Of a stretch of DNA of 64,000 bases, positions 7,766 through 17,213 are shown piece by piece. Under the pieces are notes generated by a model. It saw only the letters and a list, made by a program, of their open reading frames with translations, did no database searches and was not told where the DNA came from. Origin of the DNA: Hoeflea_A sp965204935. GTDB taxonomy: Bacteria > Pseudomonadota > Alphaproteobacteria > Rhizobiales > Rhizobiaceae. The stretch lies in the NCBI RefSeq assembly GCF_965204935.1, contig NZ_CBDBFO010000002.1; one strand, written 5' to 3'. The position numbers and the translations under genes are program-made. Position 1 is the stretch's first letter. Every line of letters starts with the position of its first letter.

Positions 7766-9745
7766 CTACTCCGCCGCTTCTCCGATATCGATCATCAGGT
7801 CACCGGAGGCGACCTGCTCGCCCTTGGCGGCGCCGATACTGTTGACCACGCCGTCCATCGGCGCCGCGATCCGATGCTGCATCTTCATGGCCTCGAGCAC
7901 CGCGAGTGCATCACCCTTGGCAACCGTCTGACCTTCCTCGACCAGAATGTCGATGATGAGCCCCGGCATCGGCGCAACGACCCTGCCACCGGCACCCGCC
8001 GCGTCCTGCTGCTGGCCGGGCTGCGAACGCTCGAATTGAAGGCGGCGCGAAGAGACCGCCAGCCCGATACGATTGTCGCCGATGACGGCGACGGCATCGA
8101 CCGTGCGGCCGTTGATCCTGGCGCGTACCGAATTGCCGGTGCGAACCCCGAGCGCAACCGCATAAAGATCGTCACCCACGGTGATCGACCAGACGGAACC
8201 GAGGCATTCTGCGCCAATATCGAAGGCGTCACGGTCGGTCGTCAGGTGCAGAGGGACCGGCGAAAGCGGAGCGCTCGACCATCCGAGTTGTGTAGCGGAT
8301 ATGTAACCGGCGCCCTCAAATGCCGCATCACGGTCGCTGTCGAGCAAAAGCGCCGCGGCGAGCGCCACGTCGGCGCCGTCTGGCGCGTCGGCGACAAAGC
8401 CGCCGCCAAAGAACTCATCGAGAAACGCCGTTGTCGCGTCGCCGGCAGCGAACGCATCGTTGCCGAGCACATCCGCAAGGAACGACGTGTTGGTGGTCGG
8501 CCCGAGAAGCACCGTATCCCTCAGCGCCCTGATGAGACGCCGGCGCGCCACTTCCCGTGTTTCGCCCCAGGCGATTACCTTGGCGAGCATCGGATCGTAA
8601 AACGGCGAGACGTCCATCCCGGTCGCGACTCCGGCGTCGATGCGGATGCCTTCGCCGGTCGCCGGGCGCCACAGCTCTATGCGGCCGGTCGATGGCAGGT
8701 AGTCGTGCGATGGATCTTCCGCATAAAGCCGGGCTTCCATCGCATGACCGTTCAATCGGATGTCGTCCTGCCGCACGGGCAGGGCCTCGCCCTGCGCGAC
8801 CGCGATCTGCATGGCGACGAGATCGAGGCCTGTGACCATCTCCGTTACCGGATGTTCGACCTGGAGACGGGTATTCATTTCCAGAAAGTAAAAGTCACCG
8901 GCGGCGTCGAGCAGGAACTCGACGGTACCTGCGCCGCGGTAATCCACCGCTTTCGCGGCATTGATGGCGGCGGTGCCCATCGCATTGCGCAAATCCTCGG
9001 TCATGACCGGGCAGGGGGCTTCCTCGATCACCTTCTGGTGCCGCCGCTGCACGGAGCAGTCCCGCTCCCCGAGGTGAATATAGTTCTCATGCTTGTCGGC
9101 AAAGATCTGGATCTCGACGTGACGCGGCCGAAGGATTGCCTTTTCAAGGATCAGTTCGTCAGACCCGAACGCATTGGCTGCCTCCGAACGGGCAAGAGAA
9201 AGCGCATCGGCAAGATCACCCGCCGCCTCGACCAGCCGCATGCCGCGCCCGCCGCCGCCGGCTGCCGCCTTGACCATGACCGGATACCCGATGTCCTGCG
9301 CAGCCTCGGCGAATGCGAGGTCATCCTGTTCGTCGCCCTCATAGCCGGGAACGCAGGGAACGCCGGCCGCCAGCATGCGCCGCTTCGCTTCCGCCTTGTT
9401 GCCCATCAGATAGATCGCCTTGGCGGGCGGTCCGATAAAGACCAGTCCGGCATTGTCGACGGCTTCTGCGAAGGCCTCGTTTTCTGACAGAAAGCCGTAT
9501 CCGGGGTGTATGGCGTCGGCGCGTGTCGCCTGCGCGGCTTCAATGATGCGGTCTGAGCGCAGATAGCTCTCGCCGACCGGTGCCGGCCCGATCATCACGG
9601 CTTCATCGGCCATGGTGGCATGCGGTGCGCCCCGGTCGGCCTCGGAATAGACGGCGATGGTCCGCAGTCCCAGCCCGCAGGCGCTTCGGATAATCCGGCA
9701 CGCGATCTCGCCGCGATTGGCGATCAGGACCGACGATATGGCCAC
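7766..9745 (-). CDS. Acyl-CoA carboxylase alpha subunit (biotin carboxylase-BCCP; MCC/GCC type)
   Basis: Domains in order are biotin carboxylase N-terminal (VLIANRGEIACRI, HPGYGFLSEN), ATP-grasp (glycine loop KAAAGGGGRGMR, catalytic EMNTRLQVEH), carboxylase C-terminal, a linker and a C-terminal biotinyl domain with the lysine in LEAMKMQ about 38 residues from the end. Length (about 659 aa) fits methylcrotonyl- or geranyl-CoA carboxylase alpha chains. It transfers CO2 onto biotin for the beta subunit encoded two genes upstream. I prefer the GTG at 9745, preceded by GGAAAGG. GTGs at 9754 (overlapping the upstream TGA) and 9766 are alternatives. Operon context favours a branched or terpenoid acyl-CoA substrate. 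Confidence 0.92.
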   Translation of the reverse strand: MAISSVLIANRGEIACRIIRSACGLGLRTIAVYSEADRGAPHATMADEAVMIGPAPVGESYLRSDRIIEAAQATRADAIHPGYGFLSENEAFAEAVDNAGLVFIGPPAKAIYLMGNKAEAKRRMLAAGVPCVPGYEGDEQDDLAFAEAAQDIGYPVMVKAAAGGGGRGMRLVEAAGDLADALSLARSEAANAFGSDELILEKAILRPRHVEIQIFADKHENYIHLGERDCSVQRRHQKVIEEAPCPVMTEDLRNAMGTAAINAAKAVDYRGAGTVEFLLDAAGDFYFLEMNTRLQVEHPVTEMVTGLDLVAMQIAVAQGEALPVRQDDIRLNGHAMEARLYAEDPSHDYLPSTGRIELWRPATGEGIRIDAGVATGMDVSPFYDPMLAKVIAWGETREVARRRLIRALRDTVLLGPTTNTSFLADVLGNDAFAAGDATTAFLDEFFGGGFVADAPDGADVALAAALLLDSDRDAAFEGAGYISATQLGWSSAPLSPVPLHLTTDRDAFDIGAECLGSVWSITVGDDLYAVALGVRTGNSVRARINGRTVDAVAVIGDNRIGLAVSSRRLQFERSQPGQQQDAAGAGGRVVAPMPGLIIDILVEEGQTVAKGDALAVLEAMKMQHRIAAPMDGVVNSIGAAKGEQVASGDLMIDIGEAAE

Positions 9746-9750
9746 GCCGT

Positions 9751-10557
9751 TCACCTTTCCGCCCACTCGGGTTTGCGCTTTTCAAGGAAGCTGGCAATCC
9801 CCTCGCGCGCCTCGTCGGACACCATGCGATCGGCAAAGGTCTGCGCCGCCGCATCGGCCTGGGCCTCGCGTTCCATTGACGGGAGCGTCAGGATCAACCG
9901 CTTGGTATCTGCCACCGCGCCCGGTGCACTGCGACGGACTTGCGCCTGAATGGCTTCGATTTCGGCGGCCATAGCCTCCGGTCCCGATACGACCGTATCG
10001 ACGAGCCCCGCCGCTTTCGCCTCGGCAGCGCCGATCATCGGGGCAAGCAGCATCAGCCGTCGGCCCTCGCGCATGCCGAGCCGTTCAAGGATGAAGGGCG
10101 TTATCTGCGCGGGCACAAGGCCGATTGTCGTCTCGGTAAGCGAAAAGCGCGCCGCCTCGTCGGCAATCACCAGGTCGCCGACACAGGCGAGGCCGAAACC
10201 GCCGGCGACGGCCGCGCCCTCGATGGCCATCACCGTCACCTGCGGCAAGCTGTTGATCGAATCGAACACGGCCGCCGCTGCAAGGCTCATGGCGATAATC
10301 TCATCGCGGCTTGCATCGCCCTGGAAGGCGCTCTTGAACGATTTAAGATCGCCGCCGGCACAAAACATGCCGCCGCGGCCACGGATGGTCACACCGCGTA
10401 TGTCGCGGTTGTCACGGATAGCCGTGCAGACGTCATCGAGCTCGCTGATTCTTTTATCCGTCAGCGGATTGCGCGCTTCCGGCTGATTGAACCAGACGGT
10501 CAGCCATCCGGCATCGTATTCGAGGTCCAGCGCTTCGGTTTGCGGCAGGTCGGTCAT
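9751..10557 (-). CDS. Enoyl-CoA hydratase/isomerase (AtuE/LiuC-like)
   Basis: The 268-aa crotonase-fold protein has the oxyanion-hole segments RGGMFCAGGDLKSF (about residues 63-76) and IEGAAVAGGFGLACVGDLVI (about 115-134), and the ending EGIASFLEKRKPEW common in this family. The likely reaction is hydration of the carboxylated unsaturated acyl-CoA (isohexenylglutaconyl- or methylglutaconyl-CoA type), judged from its place between the two carboxylase subunits. A TAGGAG ribosome-binding site supports the ATG at 10557. It follows the carboxyltransferase gene by 9 bp. Confidence 0.9.
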   Translation of the reverse strand: MTDLPQTEALDLEYDAGWLTVWFNQPEARNPLTDKRISELDDVCTAIRDNRDIRGVTIRGRGGMFCAGGDLKSFKSAFQGDASRDEIIAMSLAAAAVFDSINSLPQVTVMAIEGAAVAGGFGLACVGDLVIADEAARFSLTETTIGLVPAQITPFILERLGMREGRRLMLLAPMIGAAEAKAAGLVDTVVSGPEAMAAEIEAIQAQVRRSAPGAVADTKRLILTLPSMEREAQADAAAQTFADRMVSDEAREGIASFLEKRKPEWAER

Positions 10558-10566
10558 GGTCGGCTC

Positions 10567-12186
10567 CTACATCCTTGCAACGCCGAACGCATTCGGCTGC
10601 AGGGAACGGTTGCGCGCCTCCAGGCAGGTCTCGAGGCAAAAGCCCAGGACCTTGCGGGTGTCACGCGGATCGATAACGCCGTGATCGAGGCAGCGCCCCG
10701 AGGTGAAGAACGCGTCCGACTGGCGGTCGAAATGTGCGGCAATCATCTTGTGCTGGCCGGCTAGCGTTTCCTCGTCGATCTTCTCGCCTTTGCGCTCCGC
10801 AGACATGCGGGCGACCATCGTCATGGTGCCGGCCGCCTGCTCGCCGCCCATGACGCCGGTCGTGGCGTTTGGCCATGCGAAGAGGAAATCCGGCTCAAAG
10901 GCGATGCCGCTCATGCCGTAATTCCCTGCGCCGAAACTGGCGCCGATATAGAGCGTGATGCGCGGCACGCGCGCGTTCGACACCGCCTGGATCATCTTGG
11001 CGCCGTGCTTGATCATGCCGGCCTGTTCATATTCGGTGCCGACCATGTAGCCGGTTGTGTTGTTCAGGAAGATGATCGGCATGTCGGCCTGGTCGCAAAG
11101 CTGTATGAACTGCGCCGCCTTCGTCGCGCCGGCCGGGTCGATCGGACCGTTATTGCCGATGATCCCGCAGGCGATGCCGTTGATGGCGGCTTGCAGGCAG
11201 ACTGTCGACAGGCCATAGCGCGGCTTGAAATCCTCGAAATCGGACGCGTCGACGATGCGTGCAACCACTTCCCGCACGTCATAAGGCGACCGATAGTCGG
11301 CGGGCACAATGCCAGCGAGTTCTCCGGGATCGTAGTGCGGTTCATCGAATGCGCGCGCGGTCCGTGGCGCGAGCCGCTTGTTCCAGTCGAGCCGGCGCAC
11401 GACGTCGCGGGCAATCGCAATCCCGTGCGCATCATCCTCGGCGAGATATTCGACAAGCCCCGACGTGCCGGCGTGCATTTCGGAGCCGCCGAGTTCCCGC
11501 TCGTCGGCCTTTTCGCCCGTCGCGGCGTGAACCAGCGCCGCGCCGGCAAGCGCGGCCATGCCGTTCTTCTTCACGCCGATCACATAGTCCGAGAGGCCCG
11601 GCATATAGGCGCCGCCGGCGGTTGACGGCCCGTGCAGCACGGTGATCGTCGGTATCCCGTCGGCGCTGAGCCGGGCAAGATTGCGGAAGAGCGCGCCGCC
11701 TTGCGCCCAGCCCTCGACCTTGTATTCCATGAGGTTGGCACCGGCGCTTTCGACAAGATGGATAAGCGGCAGCCTGTGCCGCCGCGCCAGCGTCTGGATC
11801 GACAGCACGGCCGGCAGGCTCATCTTGCCCATGGCCCCGGCCTTGATTCCGCTGTCGTCGACCCAGACCATGCAGCGCACGCCCGAAACGAAGCCGATGC
11901 CGACGATCAGCGATGAGCCCGGCACGCTTTTCTCCGGGTCGGAACTGTCGACAAGATAGCCGGCGAGGGCATGCAGCTGCACAAAGGGCATGCCGGCATC
12001 AAGCAGGCGTGCCAGTCTTTCGCGCGGGGTGATCTGGCCGCGTTCCTCGAAACGCGGGCGCCGCCGTTCCGAAAGCGCAACGGCTTTCGCCTCCAGCTCG
12101 CGCAGCTGCTCGACAAGCGCGATCATGTCCTCGCGGTTTTTGGCAAATCCGTCCGAGCCGGTATCTATCTGGCTGACAAATCCCAT
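10567..12186 (-). CDS. Acyl-CoA carboxylase beta subunit (carboxyltransferase; MCC/GCC type)
   Basis: The 539-aa carboxyltransferase shows both crotonase-like halves: the N half (RLARLLDAGMPFVQLHALAG, LIHLVESAGANL, VLHGPSTAGGAYMPGLSDY) and the C half (INGIACGIIGNNGPI, IFLNNTTGYMVGTEYEQAG, FGAGNYGMSGIAFEPDFLF). The GYMVG.EYE.AG stretch and the terminal region around DHGVIDPRDTRKVLGF are typical of methylcrotonyl-/geranyl-CoA carboxylases rather than propionyl-CoA enzymes. Its start codon overlaps the stop of the upstream AtuA-like gene (TGATG), implying translational coupling. I could not align it to separate the MCC and GCC types, so the substrate stays open. Confidence 0.93.
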   Translation of the reverse strand: MGFVSQIDTGSDGFAKNREDMIALVEQLRELEAKAVALSERRRPRFEERGQITPRERLARLLDAGMPFVQLHALAGYLVDSSDPEKSVPGSSLIVGIGFVSGVRCMVWVDDSGIKAGAMGKMSLPAVLSIQTLARRHRLPLIHLVESAGANLMEYKVEGWAQGGALFRNLARLSADGIPTITVLHGPSTAGGAYMPGLSDYVIGVKKNGMAALAGAALVHAATGEKADERELGGSEMHAGTSGLVEYLAEDDAHGIAIARDVVRRLDWNKRLAPRTARAFDEPHYDPGELAGIVPADYRSPYDVREVVARIVDASDFEDFKPRYGLSTVCLQAAINGIACGIIGNNGPIDPAGATKAAQFIQLCDQADMPIIFLNNTTGYMVGTEYEQAGMIKHGAKMIQAVSNARVPRITLYIGASFGAGNYGMSGIAFEPDFLFAWPNATTGVMGGEQAAGTMTMVARMSAERKGEKIDEETLAGQHKMIAAHFDRQSDAFFTSGRCLDHGVIDPRDTRKVLGFCLETCLEARNRSLQPNAFGVARM

Positions 12187-13970
12187 CAGCGTCCCCCCGA
12201 GGCGGCATGGTCGACCAGCGCGGCCGGTATTTCGATCGGCAGTGCCAGCAGTGTCTGTGCGAAGGCCTTGCCTTGCGCGTCATTGCGCAGGCTGGCGACG
12301 CCGCCACCGCCCAGTGCATTATGCATGACGACATTCATGCCGTGAATTCCGGGCAGCAGGAACCGCTCCACGCTGCCGTCCAGAAAAGGCGAGAAGGTTT
12401 CCGCAATGAGCGCTTCGGTAAGGCTTCGCCAGATCCAGGGCAAATAGGCGTCTCGGCGCGCCATCACGCCGATATTGGCATCGTTTCCCTTGTCGCCAGA
12501 GCGTGCCCAGGCGAGTTCTTCAAGGCGGCAGGTCACAAGATCGCCGCCGTTCGACGGTGTATCAGCGGAAGGTCTTTCCGGTGTTGCATCATCGCGCAGG
12601 GCAGGCGATGTGTCCGTGTAACCGATATCGGTGTCGTCGAGGGAAACGCTTACCGGAACCGCGCCGGCCTCGATCAGGAACGAGAACAGGCGCACCACCG
12701 GTGACGGTTTCGGGCGGCCGGCGCCGGTAAAGAAATGCAGGCCTGGCGGGGTTGCCAGCGCGCAGCCGGTAATTTCCTTGAGGAACAACCCCACGGCGCG
12801 GGCATCCGCGTGACGGACTGCCGCCTTGACGCTGATTTCCTCATTGCCCGTTCCGTCCGGGCGGCCCCCGAAGAGTTCAATGGCGGTCTCGCTGTAGTCC
12901 GGCGCACCAAGCGCCCCAAGCCGGGACCGAGCCCGCTTCAGGCCTGCTTCCACAAAGGCGCGCGCCTTCTTGCGGGCGTCACGCCCGTTGAACTGGAATA
13001 CGAAACCGGCCCGGTATCCGTCCATGAAGGTCGCGGAGACCTTCAACCGGCCCGTTGGCGGGCGACCCTTCGCACCCGAAACGCTGATCCGGTCAGGACC
13101 GGCCTGTTCCAGGGTCACACTTGCGAAGTCGCAGATCACGTCCGGCAGGATGTAAGCCTGCGGATCGCCGATCTCGTAGAGCAACTGTTCACCGACCGAG
13201 GCACGCGACACGATACCGGATGTGTCCGCCGGCTTGGTGATGTCGAAATCACCGTCAGGGCCGATGAGCGCCACCGGATACCCGATCTCTGCGATGTCGC
13301 CGGACTGTTCCCAGTCAGTGAAGTTGCCGCCGGTCGATTGCGGTCCGCACTCCAGCAGATGGCCGGCGAGGGACCCCGCCGCAAGACGGTCGAAATCCTG
13401 CGCCGTCCACCCGAACCGGTGGATGCAGGCTGAAAGGACGAGGGCGCTGTCTGCGCACCGGCCTGTAACAACGATGTCGGCGCCGGCATCAAGCGCAGCG
13501 GCAACGGGAAAGGCGCCGAGATAGGCGTTGATCGAAGCAATTCTCGAGGCATCTGGGAACGCCTCCCCGTCAAACATCTCACGGCGGTCCGAGAATTCGG
13601 CGGCACGTGCGGTCAGATCGTCGCCCTCGACGACAGCGACTTTCAGGTCCAGGCCGCGTTCCTCGATAATCTTGCACAGTGCCTGTGCGCAGGAACGCGG
13701 ATTGACGCCGCCCGCATTGGACAGCACCTTGACCCCGTTTTCCGCGATCGCGGAAAGGTTTCCGGCCATGGCATCGGAAACGAAATCCGTCGCATAGCCG
13801 AGCGCCGCGTCCTTCATCCGGGCCCGCGCCATGATCGACATGGTGATTTCGGCAAGATAGTCGTAGACGAGAAACTCAAGGCCGGGAAAGCGAAGCAATT
13901 GCGCAGTCGCGTGCGGTGCCTCGCCCCAGAAACCGCTTGCTCCACCGATGACCAGTTTCCCTGCCGGCAT
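12186..13970 (-). CDS. AtuA/DUF1446-family protein (acyclic terpene utilisation-like)
   Basis: The 594-aa protein starts at ATG 13970 right after GGGAGGAG, giving MPAGKLVIGGASGFWGEAPH. It has the DUF1446 core (DAMAGNLSAIAENGVKVLSN near the first 75 residues, IVVTGRCADSALVLSACIHR near 200) and the C-terminal AtuA-like domain with LARSGDKGN-type sequence (LAWARSGDKGNDANIGVMAR). AtuA is essential for acyclic terpene (citronellol/geraniol) use in Pseudomonas, but its biochemical job is unknown. It heads the operon with the two carboxylase subunits, hydratase and TIGR03084 gene, 118 bp from a divergent TetR gene. Confidence 0.88.
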   Translation of the reverse strand: MPAGKLVIGGASGFWGEAPHATAQLLRFPGLEFLVYDYLAEITMSIMARARMKDAALGYATDFVSDAMAGNLSAIAENGVKVLSNAGGVNPRSCAQALCKIIEERGLDLKVAVVEGDDLTARAAEFSDRREMFDGEAFPDASRIASINAYLGAFPVAAALDAGADIVVTGRCADSALVLSACIHRFGWTAQDFDRLAAGSLAGHLLECGPQSTGGNFTDWEQSGDIAEIGYPVALIGPDGDFDITKPADTSGIVSRASVGEQLLYEIGDPQAYILPDVICDFASVTLEQAGPDRISVSGAKGRPPTGRLKVSATFMDGYRAGFVFQFNGRDARKKARAFVEAGLKRARSRLGALGAPDYSETAIELFGGRPDGTGNEEISVKAAVRHADARAVGLFLKEITGCALATPPGLHFFTGAGRPKPSPVVRLFSFLIEAGAVPVSVSLDDTDIGYTDTSPALRDDATPERPSADTPSNGGDLVTCRLEELAWARSGDKGNDANIGVMARRDAYLPWIWRSLTEALIAETFSPFLDGSVERFLLPGIHGMNVVMHNALGGGGVASLRNDAQGKAFAQTLLALPIEIPAALVDHAASGGR

Positions 13971-14045
13971 TTCTCCTCCCGCATCTGCATCATGATTGCA
14001 GACCGAACATTCTGTTTTTAAAATCTTGCCACGCAACCTGTCAAG

Positions 14046-14067
14046 GCGATATAAGCGCACATATCGC
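14046..14067. promoter_or_regulatory. Candidate TetR operator between AtuA-like operon and TetR gene
   Basis: GCGATAT (14046-14052) and ATATCGC (14061-14067) form a perfect 7-bp inverted repeat with an 8-base centre, ending 21 bp before the TetR start codon and about 75 bp before the AtuA-like start. Size and spacing suit a TetR-family dimer. It would repress its own gene and possibly the divergent operon. Confidence 0.5.
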
Positions 14068-14088
14068 TCCTAGGGGGAAGCGACTTCG

Positions 14089-14721
14089 ATGTCGGAAACT
14101 GCGATAGAGGAAAAGCCGGCGAAGATTTCCAAGAAGGAGATCAAGGCCGAGGCCATGAAGCGCCGCATCTGTGCTGCCGTTGTCGCCTGCCTTGACGAGC
14201 ACGGCTATGCCGAAACGTCGATCAATCGCATTCAGGAACGTGCCGAGGTCTCACGCGGCGCATTGACCCACCACTTCCCGACAAAACAGGCGCTGGTGGC
14301 GGAGACCTGCATGCGCATGCTCCATGCGGCCATGCGTCCGATGCACGCCGCCAAGGGAGAGGAGGAAAGTCCCGAGCCGGCGGACAGGCTGCTTATGGAT
14401 TCCTGGAACCACATCGTCAACACGGCGGAAGGAAGGGCATTCGTTGAAATAATTGTTGCCTGCCGGACGGACCGCGAACTCTACGATGTCCTGGCGGACG
14501 ACCTGCATGCCTGGGAGGCGGACAGCGCGGCGGCGATCAGCGCGCTCTATCGCGGATCGGATGCGGCGAGCGACGATGCCGCGCTTCTTTGGAGTATCTG
14601 CAGGACCTTCTTCCGCGGGCTGCTGACGCATGAGCGTTTCGTTTCGGATCCGGCCTATCTGGCCCGCATGATGGACCGCTTTGCCGGCATCATGAATGCG
14701 CATCTTCTTGTCCGGGATTAG
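14089..14721 (+). CDS. TetR-family transcriptional regulator
   Basis: The 210-aa protein has an N-terminal TetR helix-turn-helix (about residues 24-75: AAVVACLDEHGYAETSINRI, then VSRGALTHHFPTKQAL) after a lysine-rich leader, and an all-helical ligand-binding C-terminal region with no recognisable effector motif. A GGGGGAAG ribosome-binding site precedes the ATG. It is divergent from the AtuA-type acyl-CoA operon, matching the layout in which a TetR repressor (AtuR in Pseudomonas) controls terpene degradation. The effector is probably an acyl-CoA intermediate, by inference only. Confidence 0.9.
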   Translation: MSETAIEEKPAKISKKEIKAEAMKRRICAAVVACLDEHGYAETSINRIQERAEVSRGALTHHFPTKQALVAETCMRMLHAAMRPMHAAKGEEESPEPADRLLMDSWNHIVNTAEGRAFVEIIVACRTDRELYDVLADDLHAWEADSAAAISALYRGSDAASDDAALLWSICRTFFRGLLTHERFVSDPAYLARMMDRFAGIMNAHLLVRD

Positions 14722-14740
14722 GACCACACGCTTAAAATAC

Positions 14741-17146
14741 CTACTGTGAGAACCGGTACCCTTCGGTCACCAGTTGAGGTGGCGAGCGGTGCGCCGTGAA
14801 ATACTGCTGCTCGCAGAACTGGCTTGAAGGATCGCCGCCGAGACATTTGCGGGCGCCAGGCAGCGTAACCTCGATTTCCACCTCCTCGTCATAGACGATA
14901 TCGTTCCACCAGCGCCCCATATCCTCTTCGGCGCGTTTGCCGGGCGGCAGAAGCGGATGGCTGTAGGGCCCGTTTGGCAGGCGCGGGGTCGCAACCGCCA
15001 CCAGCGTTGTCTCCTCGCCGGCCTTGAGGTCCACGCTCCATGTCCGGTCGAGATAGACCGGTGCGGCGTTGGCGCCGATCTGCAGGCCCTCATAGCTCTC
15101 ATCGCCGGTGTTCCTGACCGTCAGCTTGTAGACGCCGTGAAAATAAGTGGGATCGCACAGCGCGCCCTTGCCGCTTGAGGAAAGCTGCTCTTCCAGCTCG
15201 TCTGCCGCCTGCAGCAGCGCCTGGCGGGACCGCTTCTCGATCTCCTCCTCCAGCCGCTCACGCAGTTCATCTTCTGCCATTCCCGCTGCCGTCTGAATGG
15301 TGATATCGACGGCGAGGTTGCCGACATTGGTCGCAAGGTCTGCAGTCGGCACCTGACTGACGGTCGTCTTCGCCACTTCCTTCGCCAACCCGTCGACGCC
15401 GTCGCGCATCACCTCGTTGAGATTGGGAATGTCGGGGGGAATGCCGGCGGAGACCAGGGCCGAATTGAGTGCGAATTCGAGTGTGCTGTCGGGAATGATG
15501 TTGAAGGTCAGCGTCGCCGCGATTTCAACGACCCGGCTTTTCACCCATTGATAGGATTTGCTGGTCCAGCTCCACGCGCCGGAGATAAACTTGCCGACCT
15601 TTTCGAAGAAATTCTTGTCATTCCTGGCGTATTTCTCCTCCCAGGTCTTGCAGCCGGGAGGCCAGCGCGAGACTTGCCGGAAGGGTTTGAATTCCAACGC
15701 GGTCATGCGGATTTGCGGGCGGCTTCCGGGCACCTCTTCCTTGGAATAGAATTCGAAGGGCTCCTGCTGCGGCGGATCGGCGCCGTAGTAGATGCGCATG
15801 GTTTCGGACGGCTGTCCGACAACCCGGCCGGAACCGGCAGCGACGGGAAGGATCCGCACATAGAAGATCGCGGGACCGCCGCCACCGGGAAGATCCTTGG
15901 AAAGCTCCTTCGGATCAAATGCGAACCAGCCTTCCTTGATGTCCGATACATCGGAAGCCAGCAGGCCTTGCGGCTCGATGTCTGCTTCCGAACCGTTGCC
16001 AAAGGGCGGATAGGGCAGATAGCTGACTTGCCAAAGCGCGCCGGAGGCGTGCGGCACCGTGTCAACGCGGTAATTGAGACGAGCGGCCTGGTACTCGGCA
16101 TCCGGATCGATTTCGAAATCGGCCGAGGTTGCAATCGAACAATCTCCGCTGGAGCATTTGAAGAGGCTGGCGCCAGTCGGATAGCTGTCCAGATTGTCGA
16201 TGATGTTCACCCAGTTGGCGGTCAGCGTCTCCTGTGGAAGGGGCTTGAAACGCGTGTAGCTGACCGGCGGTCCGATCACGATGACGCTGCCCTTTGGCGG
16301 CTTCGTCTGCAACGGTCGTTTCGGTTGGGCAGCCACCTGTGGTGGCGTCGGCCTTGGTGTCGGGATCGGGATGACAACGGTACCGATCTCGGGAACCGTG
16401 ATTGTCAGTTCAATGCCGGGTTTTGCCGCCGGCTTTTCTTGCTTTGGCGGTTCGGTGGGTTTTTCGGCGGTGGCAGGAGCCTTGCCGCGCACACAGACGA
16501 TCTGCTTGAAGCCGTTGCAATAATCCGCATTGCAAAGACGGCCGTCACCGAAGACAACTGAGGGAATGCCCTTCTTGCCTGTCGTTTCGTCGCGGGTGAA
16601 TCCGCCGGCCCGCGCAAAGCCGTTTTCCTGGCAGAACAGATCTGCTGCCGGTGCACCGCAGTTCTTGCCCCAGTTGCGGCACCAGTCAAGGCGCACATTT
16701 TTCACCTTGGGAAAACGGTAGCGTGTCCGGTTCGGACCGAGTACCACTTTCTCCATATCCGGTCCGGCCTTCGGCGGTTTGCCGACGATCTGACCGCCCT
16801 TGGGCTTTTTCTTTTTGACCGGTTCCGGCCGAGAACAGGTGATTGCCCGGAAGCCCGAACAGATGGGCGAACGGCACAATTGTCCATCGCCGAATATCAC
16901 GGTCGGAATACCGAAGGCACCGATGGCGGGATCGATTGCGAACTGCGTGGCTCGCTTGTAGCCCTGTTGCTGGCAGAAGAGGTCGGCTGCGGGAGCTCCA
17001 CACTCGCTTGCGAAGTGCTTGCACCAGTCGACCCGCACGCCATTGATGCTTGGTGTCTCGAAAGTCCGCGACGTTTCTTGCGCTGCCACACCCTGGGCGA
17101 ACAACGCGACGAACAGAACGATCAACAAGGCGAAGAAGCGTGGCAT
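14741..17146 (-). CDS. Large secreted protein with duplicated six-cysteine module, function unknown
   Basis: The 801-aa protein has a Sec signal peptide (FFALLIVLFVALFAQGVAAQ). Two modules follow with identical cysteine spacing: C42, C49, C58, C91, C96, C104 and C156, C163, C172, C205, C210, C218 (gaps 7-9-33-5-8). Each carries a VR.DWC...CGAPAADLFCQ core and a GIP.V.FGDG..C segment. A Pro/Lys-rich linker (about 225-290) separates them from a large C-terminal region with a helical, Glu-rich stretch (MAEDELRERLEEEIEKRS) and a late CLGGDPSSQFCEQQYF. The paired cysteines suggest disulfide-bonded periplasmic or surface domains, perhaps carbohydrate- or protein-binding. I do not recognise the full architecture and assign no function. 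AAGGGA precedes the start. Confidence 0.8.
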   Translation of the reverse strand: MPRFFALLIVLFVALFAQGVAAQETSRTFETPSINGVRVDWCKHFASECGAPAADLFCQQQGYKRATQFAIDPAIGAFGIPTVIFGDGQLCRSPICSGFRAITCSRPEPVKKKKPKGGQIVGKPPKAGPDMEKVVLGPNRTRYRFPKVKNVRLDWCRNWGKNCGAPAADLFCQENGFARAGGFTRDETTGKKGIPSVVFGDGRLCNADYCNGFKQIVCVRGKAPATAEKPTEPPKQEKPAAKPGIELTITVPEIGTVVIPIPTPRPTPPQVAAQPKRPLQTKPPKGSVIVIGPPVSYTRFKPLPQETLTANWVNIIDNLDSYPTGASLFKCSSGDCSIATSADFEIDPDAEYQAARLNYRVDTVPHASGALWQVSYLPYPPFGNGSEADIEPQGLLASDVSDIKEGWFAFDPKELSKDLPGGGGPAIFYVRILPVAAGSGRVVGQPSETMRIYYGADPPQQEPFEFYSKEEVPGSRPQIRMTALEFKPFRQVSRWPPGCKTWEEKYARNDKNFFEKVGKFISGAWSWTSKSYQWVKSRVVEIAATLTFNIIPDSTLEFALNSALVSAGIPPDIPNLNEVMRDGVDGLAKEVAKTTVSQVPTADLATNVGNLAVDITIQTAAGMAEDELRERLEEEIEKRSRQALLQAADELEEQLSSSGKGALCDPTYFHGVYKLTVRNTGDESYEGLQIGANAAPVYLDRTWSVDLKAGEETTLVAVATPRLPNGPYSHPLLPPGKRAEEDMGRWWNDIVYDEEVEIEVTLPGARKCLGGDPSSQFCEQQYFTAHRSPPQLVTEGYRFSQ

Positions 17147-17213
17147 CTCATCCCTTCCTCGGCATCAAGTGTACTATAGTTGCTGTGAAAACGGCAATTT
17201 CTGGATCGCAATG

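Noticed and set aside
7736..9487. 583-codon plus-strand ORF opposite the biotin carboxylase gene
   Set aside because: Antisense shadow with no motif. The minus-strand frame has all biotin carboxylase and BCCP signatures.
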